A DNA stretch of 64,000 nt from assembly GCF_002846415.1 (NCBI RefSeq), contig NZ_PJMX01000001.1:6386001-6450000 (forward strand). Reading direction: 5' to 3'. A program made the position numbers and the translations under genes. Shown here piece after piece: positions 42,004 through 49,945 of this stretch. Each line of letters begins with the position of its first letter. Positions within the stretch are counted from its first letter, which is position 1. The notes under the pieces were generated by a model, which saw nothing but the letters and a program-made list of their open reading frames with translations, did not search any database and was not told the origin of the DNA. This stretch comes from Streptomyces sp. TLI_146. GTDB lineage: Bacteria; Actinomycetota; Actinomycetes; Streptomycetales; Streptomycetaceae.

Positions 42004-43068
42004 GTGAAGCAGCGTGAGAGACGACTCACCCTCAACTACGAGTGCCTGCAAACCATGCCGACCGGTCTACACGAGGTCCGCGTGTGGTGGGACCCGGACC
42101 TGGCGAACTGGCTCGTCGGCAAGCGCGTCGACCTCTCGGAGGTCGAAGACGGCGCAGACCTGATGGAACCACAGGTGATGGAGATGATCGACCACCCCAA
42201 TGTGGTGAAGGTCCGCTCGGTTGCCTCCGTGGCCGGCTTCCCGTCGCCGATGCGGGTCGTCGAGGTGCTCATGCCCTTCTACGAGGAGGGCAGCGTCACC
42301 GACGCCCTCGAAGCCGGCAAGTACTTCACTCCCAGCCAGGCGCTGCGCATCATCCGGGCCGCCCTGCAAGGGCTGGCGGAAATGCACGAACGCTACGGCA
42401 TCCTGCACCGCGACGTGAAGAGCCCGAACCTCTTCCTCACCGGTGACGCCCAAACGGTGAAGCTCGGCGACCTGGGCCTGGCCGGCAAGATGGACGGCGA
42501 GGGAAGGACCCCCGGCGTGAATGCGCCGCAGCTGTACTCCCCGCCCGAACTGCTCACCGGCGACGGCCTGACTCGGGCATCTGACCTGTACTCCCTAGGC
42601 GTGGTGCTCCTGGAGCTTCTGCGCGGCAAGTTCGACTACGACTCGTACTCGAGAACGGCCACCGTCGACGCCCTGGCCAAGGGAGAGTCACCGCTGCGTA
42701 GGGAAGACCTCGTACTCCCTGCCTGGGCGTGCCGATCACTACGCAAGTTCGTCCAGAAGGCCATGGACCCCGCGCCGGCCCGCCGCTTCCAGAGTGCCCG
42801 CGAGATGAGCGATCAACTCGCCAAAATTAAGATCGCGGACTGGCGGGAGACCTGCACCGGCACCTGGGAAGCGCCCTTTCTCCGCGACACCCGCATGCGC
42901 ATCCGGGTCACCGCGAACCCCACCCGAGGCGGCGGTCTCACTCTCATCACGCACAAACGCAAGACACTGTCATGGCGGCGCGCAGGAAGGGATGTGGCAG
43001 TCACTGGCCTGCGTGATCAGCAGGCGCTGGCCGTCTTCGAGAAGGCCAACAGCCTGGCCGTCAACTGA
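42004..43068 (+). CDS. Serine/threonine protein kinase
   Basis: A 354-residue soluble protein; AAGGAGA precedes the GTG start at 42004. The glycine loop is not obvious, but Lys40 in WLVGKRVDL and a glutamate of the following helix fit the N-lobe pair. The catalytic loop HRDVKSPNLFL is complete at 135-145 and the magnesium motif reads GDLGLA at 155-160 (DLG for DFG). PPELLTGD forms the APE-type motif. After the kinase core (about 275 residues) comes a separate domain (MRIRVTANPTRGGGLTLITH) of unknown role. There is no membrane anchor or PASTA repeat, unlike housekeeping Pkn kinases. It ends the ImmA cassette. Confidence 0.85.
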   Translation: MKQRERRLTLNYECLQTMPTGLHEVRVWWDPDLANWLVGKRVDLSEVEDGADLMEPQVMEMIDHPNVVKVRSVASVAGFPSPMRVVEVLMPFYEEGSVTDALEAGKYFTPSQALRIIRAALQGLAEMHERYGILHRDVKSPNLFLTGDAQTVKLGDLGLAGKMDGEGRTPGVNAPQLYSPPELLTGDGLTRASDLYSLGVVLLELLRGKFDYDSYSRTATVDALAKGESPLRREDLVLPAWACRSLRKFVQKAMDPAPARRFQSAREMSDQLAKIKIADWRETCTGTWEAPFLRDTRMRIRVTANPTRGGGLTLITHKRKTLSWRRAGRDVAVTGLRDQQALAVFEKANSLAVN

Positions 43069-43427
43069 TCCACCGCTAGGCCAACCACGCGGTCCTGTTC
43101 AGGAGTCAATGCCCCGCAAAGCGGCTGGCAGCGCAGCTCCTCAGCTACCTCATACCGGGCTGCGGCTCCCACGCCTGCAGGAACCAGCGCACCTTCCTGC
43201 GCCAATGCCCAGACTTCAGCCCGGACCCGGCGCGCGTCCACGCCACGGATACCGACAAGTGGCAGCAAAACGGCCAACCAGCCGTCACTCTCTGGCCGTT
43301 CAGCGGTGTACGCCCACAATTGCTCAACGAGTACTTCAGCCGCCCAGGAATGCCGGGGCAGCGTGCGTCCGGGGAGCCGGGAGACGCACAGCGTCAGGAG
43401 GGCACCCTGTGGCGAGAGCTCTTCCAT
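43017..43427 (-). CDS. Hypothetical protein overlapping the kinase gene
   Basis: A 136-residue protein read leftwards from the ATG at 43427, preceded by an excellent GGAGGAGG. Its last 52 bases overlap the 3' end of the convergent kinase gene. The product is helical with a winged-helix feel (AAEVLVEQLWAYTAERPESD, RRVRAEVWALAQEGALVPAG). The strong ribosome site and sensible protein composition support it despite the overlap. It follows the UvrD-like gene, so both may be in one leftward unit. Function unknown. Confidence 0.55.
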   Translation of the reverse strand: MEELSPQGALLTLCVSRLPGRTLPRHSWAAEVLVEQLWAYTAERPESDGWLAVLLPLVGIRGVDARRVRAEVWALAQEGALVPAGVGAAARYEVAEELRCQPLCGALTPEQDRVVGLAVDQLTARLLAFSKTASAC

Positions 43428-43535
43428 ATCGCCTCCTCCTCCCGCCGACAGTCCACTAGCAGCCCTACTTTGCAGCGTGCCGCACCGGCCCCAGCCCCGC
43501 AAGGCGCCCACACGAGAATCAGAACAAAGATTCGA

Positions 43536-45017
43536 TCAATCTGTGGATGCCTTGCCGTCGGGGTGGCGATTGATCCAGTTGAGTCCAGTCGGGTCGAGGT
43601 GGTGGCGGGCGCGTGTGATGGCTACGTAGGCGAGGCGCGCCTCTGCTTCGTTGATGGGCCCGGGCACGGGTTTGCCGTCGGCGTCGAGCTCGTCAGTGTC
43701 GGCGGGCGGGGTGAAGTCGTCGGCGATGCGGACGCAGGGCCATTCTCGGCCCTTTGCCTTGTGCGCGGTTGAGATGACGACGCGGGCGTGGGCTTCCGGG
43801 ACAAGGCGTTCAACGGCACGCAGGATGGCCTCGGGACCGTGTTCGTCGACGAGATTCGCGAATGGCTGCAGGTCGCGGCCGGCAGGGTCGTACTCGGCAT
43901 ATTCGCGCAGGGCATTCCAGCTGGTGAACAGTACAAGTTCGGGGTGGTGGGTGCGCCGCCCTTCGATGAGGTCGCGTGCGGCTTGGGCAAGGGAGCGGAG
44001 GCTGTCGCCGCCACCGACGAGTGCCGTGGCGGCCCCTGATGCGATAAGGCTGAATAGTTCGGTGATGACGCCCACGTTGGTCCGGCATAGTACGGCGTCG
44101 GGGCGTCCGCTGCGGGGGCCGATGGTCGTAGAGATGTCAGCGGAACCTGTGAGCTGGATGGGTGCGCGACTGAGCCGGAGCCAGCGGTTGGCCTCGGAAG
44201 CCAGGGCTGGGCCGAATCGGAAGGACTGGCTAAGAGTGAGATGGCAAGCGTCGAAGCCCGTCATCACGTCTCGGGCGCCACGCCACCCGTAGATGGCCTG
44301 GGCAGAGTCACCGACCATGACGATCTGCAGGCGCCCGCTCTGGGACAGCACGATCTGCTCGAGGACAGGGTTGGTGTCTTGCGCCTCATCGAGCAGCAGG
44401 AAGTCGCCGCTGAGGACGGGGTCGGTCAGCGCCCACATCTTCAGGTAGTGGTCATGTTCGAAGCGGACCACGCCTCCATAGGGGGAGTGCAGGTCCGCCC
44501 AGGCTCGCTGAGCGTAGGGCAACAGGAGTTCGGCCAGTTCGGCGTGCGCCGCGTCGCCTTCGAGAGAGCGCAGCCTGGGGACGTGGGCGTGGTCCAGTTC
44601 CGAATCGGCAGACTGGCAAAAGCGCGACACCGCCTTCAGTGCCGTGTTCGACAGGGTGGTCGGCAGAATCTCGGTACCGTTGATGCGAATAGGCCTGGTA
44701 AGTCCCAGCTCCTGGCCAACCTGCCAGCCTGGCCTACGCGGGCTGTTGAGCCGCTCACGGTAACGGTGACCCAGGGCGGCATAGGCCAACGAGTGGGCTG
44801 TCTTGCACCGCACCGATGCAGGAAAGCGGGTAGCCGCGTCCTGGGCAATGGCACGGTTGAACGCAAGGTAGCTCCCCCGGCGCTGGCTCATCTGCTCGGC
44901 GAGATGGGCAAGCGTTGAGGTCTTGCCGGTGCCTGCGCCAGCCTGAATGGCCAGGTGAACGCTGCCCTTGAAAGCCTCAAGGGCAGCAGCCTGTTCTTCA
45001 GTGGGAGTAAAGGACAT
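43536..45017 (-). CDS. UvrD/Rep-family helicase
   Basis: A 493-residue protein; GGAG precedes the ATG at 45017. Walker A is complete (QAGAGTGKTSTLAHL, about 25-39). Motif II LLLDEAQDTNPVLEQIV lies near 205-221, motif III GDSAQAIYGWRG near 234-245, motif V VVISTAHKAKGREWPCVRI near 412-430, and motif VI LAYVAITRARHHL near 465-477. It is smaller than UvrD or PcrA (about 720), lacking part of the 1B and 2B subdomains, as in many accessory and defence-linked helicases. It is leftward and not in the ImmA cassette operon, but lies directly beyond it. Confidence 0.85.
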   Translation of the reverse strand: MSFTPTEEQAAALEAFKGSVHLAIQAGAGTGKTSTLAHLAEQMSQRRGSYLAFNRAIAQDAATRFPASVRCKTAHSLAYAALGHRYRERLNSPRRPGWQVGQELGLTRPIRINGTEILPTTLSNTALKAVSRFCQSADSELDHAHVPRLRSLEGDAAHAELAELLLPYAQRAWADLHSPYGGVVRFEHDHYLKMWALTDPVLSGDFLLLDEAQDTNPVLEQIVLSQSGRLQIVMVGDSAQAIYGWRGARDVMTGFDACHLTLSQSFRFGPALASEANRWLRLSRAPIQLTGSADISTTIGPRSGRPDAVLCRTNVGVITELFSLIASGAATALVGGGDSLRSLAQAARDLIEGRRTHHPELVLFTSWNALREYAEYDPAGRDLQPFANLVDEHGPEAILRAVERLVPEAHARVVISTAHKAKGREWPCVRIADDFTPPADTDELDADGKPVPGPINEAEARLAYVAITRARHHLDPTGLNWINRHPDGKASTD

Positions 45018-45244
45018 CAGGGTTCTCCGGAAGCGATGACGGCCTGCGCCACAGCGCGGCCGTACGGAACAGAGCCTGCACTAGGGACAGGTGCCGGAGT
45101 TCAAACTGCCAACCGACACGCTCGCCGCAGCAGTGCGCGCCGCCAGATCCCCTCTATGCGGTGACGCTCACACCACAAACGAACGACTCGGGGACACTTG
45201 GCCGATATTGCTGTCTCGTACGGGTGAGGTGTGCCCGAGTGCGG

Positions 45245-45508
45245 TCAGGGCGCCAGGCCCGGCGGCTCGTGCCCCGCGCACAGCGAGTCGAGGAGCTCGC
45301 CAAGGGGAATGCCGAAAGCGTGGGCGAGGGCGTGCCAGGTAGCCAAGGAGCCGACGGTACGGCCCTGCTCGATCTCGATGAGCGTACGGCGCGACAAGCC
45401 GCTGCGGGCGGCTAGCTCGTCGTAGCTCCAGCTCCGCTCTGCGCGCAGTTGCGAGAGGAGCTGACGGAGCGCCGTCGGGTTGGGTTCCGGCGGCGGAAAG
45501 ATCGTCAC
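45245..45508 (-). CDS. XRE-family repressor
   Basis: An 87-residue protein with a classic helix-turn-helix (LRAERSWSYDELAARSGLSR, then TLIEIEQGRTVGSLATWHAL). The start codon is the GTG at 45508; no clear ribosome site precedes it. Three 15-base operator-like repeats lie immediately upstream, between it and the divergent gene at 45677, so it probably represses both genes. The 227 bases between it and the UvrD-like gene hold nothing recognised. Confidence 0.8.
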   Translation of the reverse strand: MTIFPPPEPNPTALRQLLSQLRAERSWSYDELAARSGLSRRTLIEIEQGRTVGSLATWHALAHAFGIPLGELLDSLCAGHEPPGLAP

Positions 45509-45524
45509 GCATCAATACGACGGG

Positions 45525-45604
45525 GCAGACCCCTGCCCTGACAGTGCAGACCTCTGCCCTATTTTGTGGGCATACGCGCGCTCTCCGTAAGGGCAGGGAT
45601 CTGC
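45525..45604. promoter_or_regulatory. Three operator-like repeats GCAGAYCYCTGCCCT
   Basis: Copies at 45525-45539 and 45546-45560 are direct and 21 bases apart; the third at 45590-45604 is inverted. Copies 2 and 3 also share AGTGCAGA, forming a longer inverted pair. The 21-base spacing places the first two on the same helix face. They lie between the XRE gene and the divergent gene. Confidence 0.7.
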
Positions 45605-45676
45605 ACTACCGTGTCGGCGCTTCGGGCTGACCGCCGGGTTCGGGGCAAGGCGAACTTATGGCTCGGGAGGAATTCG

Positions 45677-46138
45677 ATGTCTGCCACTCTGCCCTCGCGC
45701 GCTTGGACGATCGCGATCAGCAGCCCGGACGGGGCTCCGGTTCTGGCCTGCAGCGCATGTGTCTCACACATTAACGTGACCGGTGCGAGCCTCATCACGG
45801 AAATCCGTCGACACTTGGCTCAGCACCTCTTGGAGTCGCGCCTGCCGCCGTACCTGCGGACGTGCCAGTGCCGCGAACGGGCGTGCGTATGGCATAGGCG
45901 CCAAGCTCCGTGTTCAGGATCACTGCAGCTTCTTCTCATCCGGGCCAACCGGGGGCGCACCTGGCACCTCGCAGACATGTGCAAGTCCTGCGCTGGAGCG
46001 ACGCCGCATGCGGCTGCCGTGCCGGAGCCACCGGCAGCGAATTCTCACGATGTCCGTGCACGGGCACCCATGCAAGGCCGTGCGCACGAGGATCCTGCTG
46101 TGTGGAGCCACCCGTTCTGGGAGGAGCACGCGCTATGA
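45677..46138 (+). CDS. Cysteine-rich hypothetical protein
   Basis: A 153-residue protein from the ATG at 45677, with GGGAGGAA upstream; codons before it are in the operator region. Cysteine/histidine clusters (VLACSACVSHINVTGASLITE, YLRTCQCRERACVWHRR, LADMCKSCAG) could bind two zinc ions. The layout, divergent from a small XRE gene across shared operators, resembles Streptomyces HTH-partner pairs. The DNA-binding or signalling role is not known. The tail after residue 110 is less ordered. Confidence 0.6.
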   Translation: MSATLPSRAWTIAISSPDGAPVLACSACVSHINVTGASLITEIRRHLAQHLLESRLPPYLRTCQCRERACVWHRRQAPCSGSLQLLLIRANRGRTWHLADMCKSCAGATPHAAAVPEPPAANSHDVRARAPMQGRAHEDPAVWSHPFWEEHAL

Positions 46139-46535
46139 CGCGCCGGGGTGCGCAGCAATATGAGTCTTCGTTGCGGCGGGAGAGCCAGATACTTGCTGCA
46201 TGATCGCCACCTTTCCTTCCCGCCTTGCCCGGGGCTGCGTTGGGGCCCATGGATGACGGACAGCCGCGTGGACCCCCTGGTTCTCCGGAGTGGCCCCGGT
46301 GCTTGGCCCATAATTGTGGTGTTCCAGCAGACCGGTCCCCCTGGTGATGTGGAGAGGATGACGAAAGTGGTGATGTCGTCCGCAGGGTCCAGCAGCGTCT
46401 CCTTGTCCCATGTAGTGGGCCCGGAGCACATGACCGTGCTCCGGGTCCACCGCGCAGGGCCTGTCAGCTTCAGAGCGGCCCGAGTGCCCCAACCGGACAG
46501 GCGGATGAGGGGCGGCTTTGCCCTTAGCTCCTCAC
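46139..46535. other. Gene-free stretch
   Basis: Frames are open on both strands but none has a ribosome site with a protein-like composition. It may contain decayed coding DNA. It separates the zinc-protein gene from the convergent FG-GAP gene. Confidence 0.4.
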
Positions 46536-49500
46536 TTAGCTGATCTGCTGGAAGTTCTTCCAGCCGCCGATGCCGACTTCGGCTCCGGCGCCTTGGATGT
46601 TGGAGTAGAAGTAGAGCTTGCCATCGCCGCCGGTGGACCACAGGTCGGGCTTGCCGTCCCCGTTTGTGTCGGGGACGGCTGTGAATAGGGGTCGGTAGGC
46701 GGGGGTCCAGCTGGTGCCGATCACCGTGGCGCCTGGGCCGTAGCCGAGGCCTTCTCCGTTGGGGCCAGTGCCCTGGTACTGGCGGAGCTCGCCGTTGCTC
46801 TTGCCGCGGGCGATCACGTCGACGCGGCCGTCGCCGGTGCGGTCGCCGGGAGCGGCGAGGTCATAGTCCGACCAGCCTCCGTCGCCGATGAGTACGGGGG
46901 CGCGGTACTCGTCGAGGGAGAAGCTGTCGGCGCCGTAGTAGAGCCAGAGCTGGTCGCCGGTTTTAACGAGCAGGTCGGTGTGGCCGGCGACGTCGATGGT
47001 GCCGTCGCCGTTGGTGTCCAGGGGCCCGTCTACGTCGCCGATGGCCACGATCTGATCGGCGTTGGACCAGTGGTTGTTGGCGGGGTTGTAGACGTTGAGT
47101 TCCTGCTGGTCGTAGAGGCAGGATCGGGAGGCGCCGTCGGCTTGTTCATTGCGTGCGGTGCAGGCGTAGCCGACGCCGTTGTTGGGGAAGACCTTGAGGA
47201 TCTTGCCGTCGCCGCTGGGGATAAGACCGACGAGGTCCTCGAAGCCGTCGGTCGTCCAGTCGCCGCGGTGGGTGACGGAGGCGCCGTTGAAGTCCGTGTT
47301 GCTTGCTACCGCGGAGGCCCCCGCATACCCGTTGCCCTGGCCGGGGTAGAGCCAGAGGGCTCCGTCGGTGCGTACACCGTAGAAGTCGGCTGTGCCGTCG
47401 CCGTTGAGGTCGCCGGGCTTGTCAGGGGTGGCCGGGCTGTTGGCGTAGAAGCGGTAGGCCGTGCCGTCAGAGCGGTTATTGGCGCGGTCCAGGCTTCGGA
47501 CGCCCAGTGCGTGCGCACCGGCGGATGGCGGAGTCAACTTGACGTTGACCGATCCGCCGATCGTGGCCGGGCTGACCGTTCGGACGGTGGGATCCCAGTC
47601 GGTCCAGTACTCGTACTTGGCCACATCACTGACCTTGCCGCTCGAGAGAGTGAAAACACCCTCGGTGCGGGCCTGACCGGTCTCGGCCGGCCATCCCTCC
47701 GAGCCGTCGGGGTACTGGGGGGAGGTGACGCCGGGCGGGCTGCTGGGCCGGGTGCCGTCGAACTGGAAGTGGCACTCGTCCGCCCAGGCACTGCTGAGCG
47801 AGCCGGACTGGGTCTGGGCCTGCCAGCTGAAGGTGGTCGTGCCGGTCAGGCCCGCGTTCTTCATGAGCTGCGCGAGTTTGTCCTTGGTGACCACCAGTTT
47901 CGCGCCGCGTCCGGAGGTGACGCTGACCGTGGTGTTGACCTCGTTGGCCGCGCCGCCGTGTCCGGTCGGCCAGAGCTCGAAGTGCGCTCTGACGGTGCCG
48001 CCGTCGGGATCGGAGAACGTGCCGCCGAGGGTGATGTCCGTGTTGCCGATGACGGTGAACGGGGCATTGGCTCCGCACTGCGCGCCGCTGTCCGGCTGGG
48101 TGTAGAGGCCACTGGGCTTGTTGGGGTAGGTGTCGTAGTCAGTGCTGAGCAGCGCTGTTCCGACATCGAACTTCTTCCATGCGTAGACGTCGCCCTCATC
48201 GGCTGCCCGCAGGCCCAGCGTCATGTTGGGCAGGTGCCGGTTGGCGGCCTCGACGGCCGCCGACGTGACGTCGAAGGCGAGGTTGCCTGCCGGGCAGTCC
48301 GAGCTCCAGCCCTTGGCGTCATCGACCCGGTTGAGGTAGCGGGCCCAGGAAGGCTGGTTGTTCCAGGTCGTCGACGACGAGATGGATCCCGTGAACCAGG
48401 CTTCCACCTTGCGGCCCTCACACGACCAGGACCACGTGTTCTTGATCCGGAACGTGGACTTGATGATGCTCTTGCGGGTGTTCCACAGCCTGTCGGTATC
48501 CATCTGGAAGAACGAGCGGCCCAAGCCGTTCGTCTCGTTCTCGTAGCCCACCCGGGCGGTGGAGGTCGAGGACCCGGAGCCTCCCCAGCCCTTACCGTTG
48601 TAGAAGGAACTGTTCGGGTACCTCGCGTACGCCACCGTCCACGCCTCGCGGGAGCCGTCCACGGGCGGGTCGATGTACACGGGATACGTGGTGTTCTTGC
48701 CGGTCAGCAGTGACTGGTCGGGCGCCAGAGTGACGGTGTCGCCTGTCACGGCCAGAGGCATCGCACTTTGCTGTGCTCCGTGTCCCGGCTCGAACTCATC
48801 GGTCGGCACTGGTGGGGTGGCTGGTTCGCTTGCTGATGCTGAAGACTGTTTCCCCGACGTGGGTGCGATGCCGGGGGCTGAGCTGCCCGTCGCTGACGTG
48901 GAGCTGTCCCACATGAGGGGAACTGGCGCCGTGAAAACCTCCTGCCCCGCCGGGTTCAGCGCACGCAGAGTGCCGTGCTCATCCGTAGAGACGCTCACGC
49001 CGCTGGTGGAGAGCTTGAATCTGAGGCTCTTCAGCGCTGGATTGGCAGCTGCCTCAGCGGATTTGACCACGAGTAACTGACCGAATCCCGCAGAGGCGGC
49101 ACGTAGCTTCAGATCCACCCCTGGCAGGACGTCCGCGTAGGTCACGCTGTCATCAGAGACGGTCGGCTTGGGCAGCGGAGTCGGCCATGACAGCGACATA
49201 CTGCGACCGTCACGGATGATCGTGGCCAGCGGACCGTTGCCGCCGCCAGAAAACTCCAGCCCTACCGACGTGGCCTTAGGAACAATCTTTCCATCTGCTG
49301 TCGCATGCAGACGTGGGTCAATATCCACCAACTTGTTGCCCTGCCGTACCCGTTGAGCGATGACGGACTGCTCCTCGGTGAACGATCCTGACGGATTGGC
49401 GAAGACCTGCGTGGTCTCGGTACGCAGGGAAAGGACCTCTACCCGTTCGCCGGACTCAGCGGCCTCAGCAAGGGCGCGTGTTTCTCCAGAATTGGCCCCT

Positions 49501-49643
49501 TTGGGGCTAGCCTGAGGGTAGGCCTGCCGTGGAATTGCTGCAGCCGATTGCGGCATTGAAGTGGCGATGGAGATGGTGATTATGGCTGCGGAAGCCGCAG
49601 CCCCCCACGTTCTCTTTCTTCCTCTAGATGTCCGATATCTCAT
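46536..49643 (-). CDS. Large exported FG-GAP/VCBS-repeat protein, RHS partner
   Basis: A protein of about 1035 residues. The ATG at 49643 is preferred (GGGAGG nine bases upstream); ATGs at 49652 and 49682 are alternatives. The N-terminus is a signal peptide with basic MRYRTSRGRKRTW, hydrophobic AAASAAIITISIA and a likely cut after QSAAA. The middle contains a DNRLRE-like region (SFFQMDTDRLWNTRKSIIKS, then SSTTWNNQPSWARYLNR) and Ig-like domains. The C-terminal third has FG-GAP/calcium-type repeats such as DLNGDGTADFYGVRTDG, GDRTGDGRVDVIARG and PDTNGDGKPDLWSTG, forming a beta propeller. Proteins of this kind are encoded beside RHS genes in Streptomyces. It is divergent from the RHS gene. Confidence 0.82.
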   Translation of the reverse strand: MRYRTSRGRKRTWGAAASAAIITISIATSMPQSAAAIPRQAYPQASPKGANSGETRALAEAAESGERVEVLSLRTETTQVFANPSGSFTEEQSVIAQRVRQGNKLVDIDPRLHATADGKIVPKATSVGLEFSGGGNGPLATIIRDGRSMSLSWPTPLPKPTVSDDSVTYADVLPGVDLKLRAASAGFGQLLVVKSAEAAANPALKSLRFKLSTSGVSVSTDEHGTLRALNPAGQEVFTAPVPLMWDSSTSATGSSAPGIAPTSGKQSSASASEPATPPVPTDEFEPGHGAQQSAMPLAVTGDTVTLAPDQSLLTGKNTTYPVYIDPPVDGSREAWTVAYARYPNSSFYNGKGWGGSGSSTSTARVGYENETNGLGRSFFQMDTDRLWNTRKSIIKSTFRIKNTWSWSCEGRKVEAWFTGSISSSTTWNNQPSWARYLNRVDDAKGWSSDCPAGNLAFDVTSAAVEAANRHLPNMTLGLRAADEGDVYAWKKFDVGTALLSTDYDTYPNKPSGLYTQPDSGAQCGANAPFTVIGNTDITLGGTFSDPDGGTVRAHFELWPTGHGGAANEVNTTVSVTSGRGAKLVVTKDKLAQLMKNAGLTGTTTFSWQAQTQSGSLSSAWADECHFQFDGTRPSSPPGVTSPQYPDGSEGWPAETGQARTEGVFTLSSGKVSDVAKYEYWTDWDPTVRTVSPATIGGSVNVKLTPPSAGAHALGVRSLDRANNRSDGTAYRFYANSPATPDKPGDLNGDGTADFYGVRTDGALWLYPGQGNGYAGASAVASNTDFNGASVTHRGDWTTDGFEDLVGLIPSGDGKILKVFPNNGVGYACTARNEQADGASRSCLYDQQELNVYNPANNHWSNADQIVAIGDVDGPLDTNGDGTIDVAGHTDLLVKTGDQLWLYYGADSFSLDEYRAPVLIGDGGWSDYDLAAPGDRTGDGRVDVIARGKSNGELRQYQGTGPNGEGLGYGPGATVIGTSWTPAYRPLFTAVPDTNGDGKPDLWSTGGDGKLYFYSNIQGAGAEVGIGGWKNFQQIS

Positions 49644-49945
49644 ACCGGTCATTCCCCTCCCAGATTTGGTCGCATTCAACATTAGATCGTCTGGGGTGTC
49701 TGGGGCGAGTGGTTACGGTGTCGTGTCGCGCGGGCGCCGCCCACGGAAGGTCAGAGTGGCTTGTATGAGGGGCAAAATGACGGGATACATCGGACGTTCA
49801 GGCGTGAATCGCCTGCCTTGGTGTCACGAATGCGGCTGAAAAGCAATCCCTGAATCAGATATTCCATCGAGGATGGTTCCCATGCGCTGCTATCGTCCTT
49901 TTTGGTTGCTGTTATCTAGCTGTCGATCTAGGTGGGGATCTGCGC
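49644..49945. other. Divergent promoter region of the FG-GAP and RHS genes
   Basis: About 300 bases between two large divergent genes of exported proteins. No consensus promoter is certain. Shared regulation of the two genes from here is likely. Confidence 0.4.

Noticed and set aside
40429..42051. 540-codon open frame antisense to the XRE-ImmA and RuvC-like genes
   Set aside because: The forward strand has HELGH and helix-turn-helix motifs; the antisense product has none.
46148..46543. Rightward 131-codon frame before the FG-GAP gene
   Set aside because: No ribosome site, no conserved look, and overlapping open frames on the other strand of equal quality.
46980..48713. 577-codon open frame antisense to the FG-GAP gene
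   Set aside because: Its Val/Gly-rich translation is the mirror of the repeats on the other strand, a usual effect of high GC content; no start signal or domain.
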